Below are positions 1-4,718 of a stretch of 6,279 bases of DNA, piece after piece. Numbering within the stretch: the stretch's first letter is position 1; each line of letters begins with the position of its first letter. The notes under the pieces were generated by a model that worked only from the letters and a program-made list of their open reading frames with translations, was not told the origin of the DNA and ran no database searches. This DNA is from Chroococcidiopsidaceae cyanobacterium CP_BM_RX_35 (GTDB taxonomy: Bacteria; Cyanobacteriota; Cyanobacteriia; Cyanobacteriales; Chroococcidiopsidaceae): assembly GCA_019242465.1 (NCBI GenBank), contig JAFAVL010000429.1:1-6279 (forward strand), written 5' to 3'. The position numbers were made by a program, and so were the translations under genes.

Positions 1-1
1 A

Positions 2-235
2 GGACATCGCGTGCTATTAGAGAACATGAGCTGGACAGCTTTTGAAGCGATTTTAGACGAATTTGGAGAACACCGAGGAACGCAAATTGCTTACAATAAG
101 GGGATGTTAGAGATAATTGCTCCGCTGCCAGAGCATGAAACTGCGAAGGTGTTTATTAAACGAGGTCAGTCAGAGGTAATGAGTTCTGTCCGACAGGCAT
201 TTCGGCAGTGGGTTCGGGAATGGTTGACAAGGTGA
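2..235 (+). pseudogene. Uma2 family endonuclease-like gene, internally deleted remnant
   Basis: The first 45 or so residues (VLLENMSWTAFEAILDEFGE, then an AYNKGMLEI segment and PLPEHE) match the N-terminus of cyanobacterial Uma2 (DUF820) proteins, a PD-(D/E)XK-fold family common in multicopy in cyanobacteria. The last 25 residues (FIKRGQSEVMSSV, then AFRQWVRE) match the usual C-terminus. From memory, family members are about 180-220 residues, so roughly 110-120 residues between HETAK and FIKRGQ are missing, including the region that carries the nuclease-like acidic and lysine residues. The join is in frame. A GTG at 11 could serve as start, but the frame is open to the window edge and homologs usually begin some residues earlier, so the true start is probably outside the window. 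The 3' end overlaps the next remnant. It is probably non-functional as a nuclease; a short peptide could still be made. Confidence 0.75.
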
Positions 236-365
236 GAGCACAAGGGCAAGACTGCTCGATGATTGCACAACTGCTGATGGCGATCGTAACTATTAACGCC
301 TGGAACTGATTGCCATCACAACCCAGCTTGTACCGGGACAAATGCCTGCGATGGTTGAGCTGTAG
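220..365 (+). pseudogene. Carboxymuconolactone decarboxylase/AhpD-like gene, C-terminal remnant
   Basis: Reading from 220 gives a peptide containing IAQLLMAIVTINAWN, which then hits TGA at 307-309. Shifting frame at 306 gives LIAITTQLVPGQMPAMVEL and a TAG at 363-365. Together they reproduce the C-terminal signature of the carboxymuconolactone decarboxylase/AhpD-like family (roughly AIVTINAWNR-IAIT-VPG). The conserved Arg after INAWN is where a stop and a one-base indel have occurred. Full-length members are about 150-180 residues with a catalytic Cys motif further upstream, none of which is present. The family includes peroxidase-related proteins and decarboxylases; the remnant does not show which. 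It directly abuts, and by 16 bases overlaps, the Uma2 remnant, which suggests a deletion fused the two. It is clearly a fossil, not an expressed gene. Confidence 0.7.
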
Positions 366-409
366 GAGGTTAGCATATTAATCCTGACGTAGTGGCAGAG
401 TTAGCGGAT

Positions 410-2383
410 TCAAAAAGAGCATTGTTGCTGCTTTTCCTTAGCCACATGCTTGGGATCTAGCTGGTTCCCAACCGCTACTAACGATTTAGCACCGCCGTTG
501 TGGATATCATACTGCCCATTGTCCCCAAAGATGTTACCGCCAGCATTACTGTTTGTACCCAGATCTGGTTGAGCTTGGGAGCAGGCTGCAATCACCAAGC
601 CATCCTGTTGATTGCTCTTAATCATGTTGTTACGCAATATTGGGTGAGCATCATCTGAAATCAACATGCCGTCTTGGTTGTGAAGAAATTGATTTTCTGA
701 TACCAAGGGCGATGCACTACCACCAATGGCAATGCCAAATCCCGTGTTCTGAAACAGATTATTGCGAATCTCTCCTTGTGCTGAGCTAGCTACTGAAATG
801 CCATTACCACCATTCTTGGTGAAGATGTTAGCCTCAATCTGGGGTGTAGCTTTTCCCGTGACAAAGACGCCTTCCCGGTTACTACCAGTGAAGGTATTGT
901 TGGCAATTGTGGGATTGGTTGATTCAATCCACAGCGCCGTACCACGTATATTTGGGTTCGTGATAGTGATGCCAGTAATGGTGCTATCCTCTAGGGCTTG
1001 CAGAGTGATGTTTTGACGGGCAAAGGTGGGGCTAAGATATCTGCCGCCACCACTAATCAGGGTATTCTGACCTTTAGTAGATGGTTCGCCACGCAGGATA
1101 ATACCTGGTTTGAGTACCAACGGAAAGACTTCACCTGTCTTGTCACTATAGCTACCAGGAGCAAGTTGAATGACTGTACCGGGTTGGGCTTCTTTGAGGG
1201 CGTAAGTGATGGTTTTAGTGGGCGTTGCTTGCGTATTGCCAGCACCAGTACTGTCTATCCCAGTCGCGGCGTTGACGTAAATAACTTTCTTCGTTGGGCT
1301 GATAGGTTCGTTGTTGCCAGCGCTGCTCTGAGTGTGAGCGGGTGGGATAATTGTTATGGCCCTTGGAGGCGGGATAAGTGCAGCGATCGCTTGAGTTTGA
1401 ACGGGAGGGGAAGTCGTTGTGGCAACTGGGGCTGAATTAGCAGGAGTTTGTGTAGCTAAGACCGTCTGTACTCCTTTTGGTGGTATCGCTAGAGGAGCGT
1501 CTAGCGTTAGGATATATACTCCCCCTTGCGGGATATCTACTTGATGAACCATCTTAGTAGAGCTGATCCCAGATATCGTCACTAATCCACTACCTAGAGA
1601 ATTGCCAATACTATTGGCTGTCTCGCTGCCAAGTCGATTTGCCACACCAGAGGTGCTGAGTAAGACATTGAATGCAGAGCCCGCTAAACTGTTATAAAAT
1701 CCCTGATTCTGAGAATTACCAGTTGAAATAACTTGGTGGTCTGGAATTAATGGACCTGTTGCTTGGATAGGAACAATTCGCCCATTAACGACTAGGGCTA
1801 CAGCTTTAATCTGAGCGCCTCCCTTTGTCGGCTGGATTTCTACGTTAACTGGAGAATTTGCTTCTACCACTACGTTGCCATTACTGTCCAAAAGTGGTTT
1901 AGCTAGAAAGACTGCTGTGGTTAGGTTCCTCTTCTGACTAGCATTAACTGTTAATGCTATGGGAAAAGTAATGGTAACAGCCGAAGACTGCGGGACAATA
2001 GCTACTTGATTTTGAGCTTGCGCTCTTGAGTCGAGGCGGTTGGGGTCGGTCGCACCGACCCCGCTATTCTCCCGGAGGTTGCCTCCGGGTGCGGAAGGCA
2101 CTGCCGCGTTGTGCGACCTGGAATCGAATTCCAGCTCGGTCGGCAGAGCAATGGAAAACGCTTCGCCTTTATCCGCCGTGCCGGAGCTGCCGTAGGCGTT
2201 GCCTTGAGCAGAGGGAGCTGTTGCTTGAGCTTGGGCTAGAGCCGGGATGGTAGAGAAACTGGAAACGAGTAATGCCAGAATCATACCTGTTAAGTTGTTA
2301 ACAGTACGCTCTACTCCATGAAAATCTGCCCGTGTTCTTAACGGCAGGTTTCTGTATGGCTGGATCAGCTTTTCAGTCTCCAT
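410..2383 (-). CDS. Secreted DUF1565 right-handed beta-helix repeat protein
   Basis: A 657-residue exported protein. The N-terminus is a long basic leader, then a hydrophobic core (about residues 34-46, MILALLVSS) ending in PALAQAQA, a likely signal-peptidase I site near residue 50. Residues 84-114 come from a hairpin cluster. Residues 136-298 form a beta-rich domain (AKPLLDSNGNVVVEANSPVN, then KGGAQIKAVALVVNGRIVPI) of a type I recall from cyanobacterial envelope proteins, several with S-layer homology domains. A Pro/Thr/Ala linker (299-365) leads to a DUF1565/parallel beta-helix domain (366-641) starting VIYVNAATGIDSTGAGN and continuing with five or so 22-23 residue coils rich in NN and GI/GV. 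Such folds often bind or cleave polysaccharide, but no catalytic residues can be named. The ATG at 2381-2383 is preferred over a TTG at 2398 because a GAGG lies nine bases upstream. Likely periplasmic, outer-membrane associated or extracellular. Confidence 0.85.
   Translation of the reverse strand: METEKLIQPYRNLPLRTRADFHGVERTVNNLTGMILALLVSSFSTIPALAQAQATAPSAQGNAYGSSGTADKGEAFSIALPTELEFDSRSHNAAVPSAPGGNLRENSGVGATDPNRLDSRAQAQNQVAIVPQSSAVTITFPIALTVNASQKRNLTTAVFLAKPLLDSNGNVVVEANSPVNVEIQPTKGGAQIKAVALVVNGRIVPIQATGPLIPDHQVISTGNSQNQGFYNSLAGSAFNVLLSTSGVANRLGSETANSIGNSLGSGLVTISGISSTKMVHQVDIPQGGVYILTLDAPLAIPPKGVQTVLATQTPANSAPVATTTSPPVQTQAIAALIPPPRAITIIPPAHTQSSAGNNEPISPTKKVIYVNAATGIDSTGAGNTQATPTKTITYALKEAQPGTVIQLAPGSYSDKTGEVFPLVLKPGIILRGEPSTKGQNTLISGGGRYLSPTFARQNITLQALEDSTITGITITNPNIRGTALWIESTNPTIANNTFTGSNREGVFVTGKATPQIEANIFTKNGGNGISVASSAQGEIRNNLFQNTGFGIAIGGSASPLVSENQFLHNQDGMLISDDAHPILRNNMIKSNQQDGLVIAACSQAQPDLGTNSNAGGNIFGDNGQYDIHNGGAKSLVAVGNQLDPKHVAKEKQQQCSF
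1383..1390. repeat. HIP1 octamer GCGATCGC
   Basis: Perfect highly iterated palindrome GCGATCGC, inside the linker-coding part of the DUF1565 gene. HIP1 is strongly over-represented in many cyanobacterial genomes, so this is supporting evidence for the taxonomic assignment. Partial matches occur at 279-286 and around 2807. Confidence 0.85.
2042..2134. repeat. Cluster of perfect GC-rich hairpins inside the coding region
   Basis: Three perfect inverted repeats, each with a three-base loop, lie within 93 bases. 2042-2050 GGGGTCGGT pairs with 2054-2062. 2071-2078 CCCGGAGG pairs with 2082-2089. 2118-2124 CTGGAAT pairs with 2128-2134. A weaker GCGG/CCGC pair lies between them (2091-2094 and 2104-2107), and CGGCAG/CTGCCG arms sit just beyond (2141-2146 and 2187-2192). 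The stretch is more GC-rich than the rest of the gene and encodes a low-complexity Gly/Asn/Asp/Ser segment between signal peptide and first domain. It resembles the small dispersed or palindromic repeats of cyanobacteria that insert in genes; the family cannot be named from one copy. Confidence 0.8.
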
Positions 2384-2392
2384 GCAAATTAT

Positions 2393-2396
2393 CCTC
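2393..2396 (-). promoter_or_regulatory. Ribosome binding site choosing the DUF1565 start
   Basis: GAGG on the minus strand, nine bases before the ATG at 2383. It lies inside the first codons of the longer TTG-started frame, so it supports the shorter protein beginning METEKL. Confidence 0.6.
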
Positions 2397-2428
2397 AAAT
2401 ATACTCACATTAAATACGGCTACCTTTT

Positions 2429-2457
2429 CTGCCGTCTCCGGCGCTTCGAGTCGGCAG
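2429..2457. repeat. Hairpin in the 5' leader of the DUF1565 gene
   Basis: CTGCCG (2429-2434) pairs with CGGCAG (2452-2457), extended inward across one T-T mismatch by CTC/GAG. An alternative smaller stem GCCG-TCTC-CGGC (2431-2442) is mutually exclusive with it. It lies 46-74 bases upstream of the start codon in the 195-base minus-strand spacer (2384-2578), which otherwise shows no convincing promoter. The CTGCCG/CGGCAG arms are the same as those flanking the in-gene hairpin cluster (2141-2192), so it may be a relative of that repeat. No T-run follows it on either strand, so it does not look like an intrinsic terminator. Confidence 0.55.
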
Positions 2458-2578
2458 CAGTCTTGAACGCATTTAATTCTTAAGGTAGTTGACAAAGCAC
2501 CTTTGCCATCTTACGCTAGCTATCTTTTACCCAGAGTGACCAGCGTATATTCCCCGACTTTTCCTTACATCCATTGCC

Positions 2579-3019
2579 TTAATTTGATTTGCCATCGCTG
2601 CCAAAGTACTCGCGATAGCGACAAATCTTGTCTTTGCGAACATCAAAGGAGACCGCTATCCTGTTTTTATAAGCTTGTTCTCCTAGCAGTCCCTCATCCC
2701 GAAACTCGAAAACAACTGTAGTCTCGTTACTGGTGACGCGATCTAGTGTAACTTTAAGCCCTTGGCTAAAGGTAGCTGAAACGTAATCGAAGAAGGTGAT
2801 CGCCCTCTCTTTACCAACATTCAGGCCGTGAAACTCTCCCATCGGGAACCAGAAAGTGAAATCTTCAGCGAGCATGTCCATAAAAGGTTGCCACTCTCCT
2901 GTCGCTAGACCATGGGTGAATTGTCTAAATGCCTGATGGGCAATTTCGAGCGTGTTCTGTTCAGTTTCTGCCATAGTTAGAACGATGTCCGAATTCTGTT
3001 GTAAAACTTGTGTAGTCAT
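2579..3019 (-). CDS. NTF2-like/SnoaL-like nuclear transport factor 2 family protein
   Basis: A 146-residue single-domain protein. Residues 23-140 have the pattern of the NTF2-like alpha+beta cone fold: an amphipathic helix (LEIAHQAFRQFTHGLATGEW), the FMDMLAEDFTFWFPMGEFHG strand region, GKERAITFFDYVS, then strands with VVFEFRDEG and the closing ICRYREYF. Family members are small ligand-binding proteins or isomerase/hydrolase-like enzymes acting on small polar or steroid-like molecules; the substrate cannot be told here. There is no signal peptide, so it is probably cytoplasmic. The first ATG has AAAGG directly abutting it, which is too close to be a good ribosome site, so Met16 (codon at 2972-2974) is a possible alternative start. 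It diverges from the zinc-ribbon gene with 31 bases between starts and lies upstream of the DUF1565 gene on the same strand. Confidence 0.85.
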   Translation of the reverse strand: MTTQVLQQNSDIVLTMAETEQNTLEIAHQAFRQFTHGLATGEWQPFMDMLAEDFTFWFPMGEFHGLNVGKERAITFFDYVSATFSQGLKVTLDRVTSNETTVVFEFRDEGLLGEQAYKNRIAVSFDVRKDKICRYREYFGSDGKSN

Positions 3020-3050
3020 CCTTTGTCAGATTCAATAAGGATGTCAGTTC

Positions 3051-3503
3051 ATGATTTGCCAGTCCTGTGGTGTAGAAGCGCAAACAAAATACATCGAGTT
3101 CTATCAAAATATCGGAGCGCTGGTTGTGCGCTTTCACAAAGCAATCAAAGGTAATCTGTGCAAATCCTGTATCAATAAGTATTTCTGGAGGTTTACTCCC
3201 ACGACCCTGATCTTAGGATGGTGGGGAGTAATTTCTTTCTTTGTTACACCATTATTCATCGTAAATAATATCATTCGCTACCTCTTAGCGCTGAAATTAG
3301 CGCCTGTGCCTGCTGGGGCAACTGCTCCACAACTGACTCATGAGGCTCTCATCCGGCTACAGCCCTATAGAGATGAGATCGCCACCCGACTGAACAGAGG
3401 CGAACAACTTGCTCCATTAGTACAGAGTATTGCACCTCGTGCAGGCTTGACTCCAGGTCAAGTAGCTCTCTATATCTCTGCTCTTGCTCAAACTGGAAGG
3501 TGA
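3051..3503 (+). CDS. Zinc-ribbon membrane protein of unknown function
   Basis: A 150-residue protein. The N-terminal part has two CxxC knuckles (Cys3/Cys6 and Cys37/Cys40), a likely zinc ribbon, separated by YIEFYQNIGALVVRFHKAI. A hydrophobic stretch at about residues 51-82 (LILGWWGVISFFVTPLFIV) forms one long or two short membrane segments. The soluble C-terminal tail (about 88-150) is helical, with TPGQVALYISALAQ near the end. I recall similar uncharacterised proteins in cyanobacteria and other bacteria that share the order zinc ribbon, membrane segment, short tail; the function is unknown to me. TAAGGA at 3036-3041 gives a plausible ribosome site nine bases before the ATG. The start is head-to-head with the NTF2-like gene, so their promoters must be compact or lie within each other's coding regions. 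Confidence 0.85.
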   Translation: MICQSCGVEAQTKYIEFYQNIGALVVRFHKAIKGNLCKSCINKYFWRFTPTTLILGWWGVISFFVTPLFIVNNIIRYLLALKLAPVPAGATAPQLTHEALIRLQPYRDEIATRLNRGEQLAPLVQSIAPRAGLTPGQVALYISALAQTGR

Positions 3504-3570
3504 TTTGAGTAGGTTATAGCATTTATAAGTGGACTAAATGGTTGAAAGGTAAAAATGCTTAAACCTTGAT

Positions 3571-3586
3571 AAGGCTGTAGCCTTTT
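3571..3586 (+). terminator. Possible weak terminator after the zinc-ribbon gene
   Basis: AAGGC (3571-3575) pairs with GCCTT (3580-3584) around a four-base loop TGTA, and the sequence runs TTTT at 3583-3586. The stem is only five pairs and the T-run is short, so this is a weak candidate. It sits 68 bases past the stop of the zinc-ribbon gene. Confidence 0.3.
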
Positions 3587-3645
3587 ACTCCTAAAAGTAC
3601 TGTTATAGTTGAGCCACTTTCAATACCATATAAATGTATTTCTGT

Positions 3646-3652
3646 GGGAGGT
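3646..3652 (+). promoter_or_regulatory. Strong ribosome binding site for the 64-residue ORF
   Basis: GGGAGGT lies eight bases upstream of the ATG at 3661, an excellent Shine-Dalgarno match at ideal spacing. It selects this start over an in-frame ATG at 3634 and is the main evidence that the small ORF is translated. A TATAAA at 3629-3634 could be a -10 element, but no well-spaced -35 is visible. Confidence 0.65.
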
Positions 3653-3660
3653 ATGGTTTT

Positions 3661-3855
3661 ATGTCGTTTAAACCCAATGACGGCATCCAAGTTGAGTTGA
3701 AACAGTTATGGGGTGGGAAAGTGCCACCCCTGACTCCAGAGCAGATAGATTTGTCGCTTAAACTGTGGCAGAAAATTAAAACCCGGAAGCAGCGAGAACA
3801 AAACCTGAAGTCCGAGAAGAAATTATTTGAGGCGCCCGATAAGCCGGGGAATTAA
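3661..3855 (+). CDS. Small hypothetical protein, 64 residues
   Basis: I do not recognise this protein. It reads MSFKPNDGIQVELKQLWGG, followed by VPPLTPEQIDLSLKLWQKI and a highly charged Lys/Arg/Glu-rich tail (about residues 42-64). It has no cysteine, membrane segment or signal peptide. It looks like a short soluble, mostly helical protein with a basic C-terminal part, which would be compatible with binding nucleic acid or a protein partner, but nothing proves it. The strong upstream ribosome site argues it is real. Its last 33 bases overlap the 3' end of the convergent chorismate mutase-like gene. Confidence 0.6.
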   Translation: MSFKPNDGIQVELKQLWGGKVPPLTPEQIDLSLKLWQKIKTRKQREQNLKSEKKLFEAPDKPGN

Positions 3856-4395
3856 CAGACAGCTTTTTTGAACTTCGTTCAAGGGCACAAGAGCAACATG
3901 GCGGACTGTAGTATCGATGCCATCTCCCTGGAAAATAATTTGGGCGCGTGAGTGAATCAACTGATGTTCTTGTGTTGTTGAGCAATCGAGGACTGGATTA
4001 AGTGTTGCTAAAACAGAAAGTAACTCTAGGTCCAACTTATCTAGAAATGGCCTCAATATATGATTGAGGGAAGGCACGTTAGGAAAAAAGCCCTCGCCCT
4101 TTCTCTGCCAGTTTTGGAAATTAGCTACTTGAATTAGCTTTCCTGCCTGAATCTGCCGTTGAAAAAAGATTACAGCAGTATCGGGATCAAGATCATAATT
4201 TGTTGCTTGCTGCCGCCGTTTTGATAACAGCTCCTGTTCGCGCTGAGGAGCCTCAATAGAACTTTTCTGATTCCATTTCCAGCGAGCCACATCATGTTGC
4301 ACCATCAGGCGCTGCTGCATCAGTTGCAGTAACCTGTCTACCGTTTGCTGGTAGTGTGCTACTGGACAATTTTTGACAAAAAGCGCTACTTGCAT
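3823..4395 (-). CDS. Gamma-class (AroQ) chorismate mutase-like protein without a signal peptide
   Basis: A 190-residue protein whose residues 18-96 match the all-helical AroQ-gamma chorismate mutase fold (chorismate to prephenate, in Phe/Tyr biosynthesis). Visible are LLQLMQQRLMVQHDVARWKW, PQREQELL, LDPDTAVIFFQRQIQAGKLI and FQNWQ. By recalled alignment to the secreted M. tuberculosis enzyme, the substrate-binding basic residues correspond to Arg29, Lys40 and Arg52, and the key acidic/amide position to Gln89. The C-terminal IIFQGDGIDTTVRHVALVPL also fits cyanobacterial relatives. Family members of this class are usually exported, but the 17 residues before the domain (MQVALFVKNCPVAH) are not a normal signal peptide, and an in-frame TAA lies 15 bases upstream of the ATG. 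The last 15 or so residues may be a run-on past an ancestral stop. It diverges from the LysR gene, a possible regulator. Confidence 0.75.
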   Translation of the reverse strand: MQVALFVKNCPVAHYQQTVDRLLQLMQQRLMVQHDVARWKWNQKSSIEAPQREQELLSKRRQQATNYDLDPDTAVIFFQRQIQAGKLIQVANFQNWQRKGEGFFPNVPSLNHILRPFLDKLDLELLSVLATLNPVLDCSTTQEHQLIHSRAQIIFQGDGIDTTVRHVALVPLNEVQKSCLLIPRLIGRLK

Positions 4396-4416
4396 TTTTC
4401 GAAAATTGTGTTAAAA

Positions 4417-4444
4417 ATTGTTGGAAGATCAACTTCCTAGTCAA
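4417..4444 (-). promoter_or_regulatory. Candidate promoter of the chorismate mutase-like gene
   Basis: On the minus strand TTGACT (4444-4439) is separated by 16 bases from AACAAT (4422-4417), five and four matches to the -35 and -10 consensus. Transcription would start about 15 bases before the ATG at 4395. The GGAAG/CTTCC hairpin lies in the spacer and could be an operator. The match is modest. Confidence 0.35.
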
Positions 4445-4484
4445 CAAAAGCCTAAAAATGTTGAGAGTTAACTGTAGTAAAACC

Positions 4485-4521
4485 TTCTTGGCATGGTTTA
4501 GACCTTATTATTTGCCAAGAA
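4485..4521. repeat. Nine-base perfect inverted repeat in the divergent spacer
   Basis: TTCTTGGCA (4485-4493) is the exact reverse complement of TGCCAAGAA (4513-4521), with 19 bases between. It lies upstream of both divergent genes, so a regulator-binding site is plausible, the local LysR protein being the obvious candidate. It could also form a long-looped hairpin in RNA. It is not followed by a T-run. Confidence 0.6.
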
Positions 4522-4718
4522 TCATAGCTAATCATAATATCAAACAAAAGTATACATTTGATCTTATAAACTCTCTACCTGACTGAATATTTTGAGTCAT
4601 TTGAATGTGTGAATGTTTAAGTTTTTACCTATTACATTATTAAAAAAAGTTTTACCAATGTCCAATACCTTTTTCGTGACCAACTAATATGTAATGGATA
4701 TCACGATTTTCAAGAGTT

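Larger units (their letters stand above)
4396..4718. other. AT-rich divergent regulatory spacer
   Basis: This 323-base gap between the chorismate mutase-like gene and the LysR gene holds no credible ORF. It contains a palindrome TTTTCGAAAA (4396-4405) next to the minus-strand start, a GGAAG/CTTCC hairpin (4423-4437), a candidate minus-strand promoter (4417-4444), a 9-bp inverted repeat (4485-4521) and a repeated AATCATA (4520-4526 and 4530-4536). LysR-type regulators commonly bind such a divergent spacer to control themselves and the neighbour. The LysR start has only a weak AAGAG (4712-4716) very close to it, and no clear -35/-10 pair is visible on the plus strand. Confidence 0.6.

Noticed and set aside
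156..341. 61-residue minus-strand ORF
   Set aside because: It is antisense to the Uma2 and CMD remnants, whose plus-strand reading is clearly the real ancestral one.
998..1435. 145-residue plus-strand ORF
   Set aside because: It lies entirely antisense to the well-supported DUF1565 gene, has a random-looking composition, and no ribosome site or recognisable domain.
2041..2192. CRISPR-like array
   Set aside because: The successive palindromes have different sequences and no constant repeat-spacer period, so this is not a CRISPR array.
2026..2253. 75-residue plus-strand ORF rich in Arg, Cys and Pro
   Set aside because: It is the antisense reading of the GC-rich hairpin cluster; the open frame follows from the palindromes and GC content and not from coding selection.
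2487..2520. Plus-strand TTGACA as a promoter
   Set aside because: No adequate -10 box follows at 16-18 bases and no plus-strand gene starts downstream before 3051.
2503..2721. 72-residue plus-strand ORF
   Set aside because: It overlaps the NTF2-like gene antisense and has no recognisable motif or ribosome site.
3776..3985. 69-residue minus-strand ORF
   Set aside because: It is out of frame within the chorismate mutase-like gene and the small plus-strand gene and has no supporting features.
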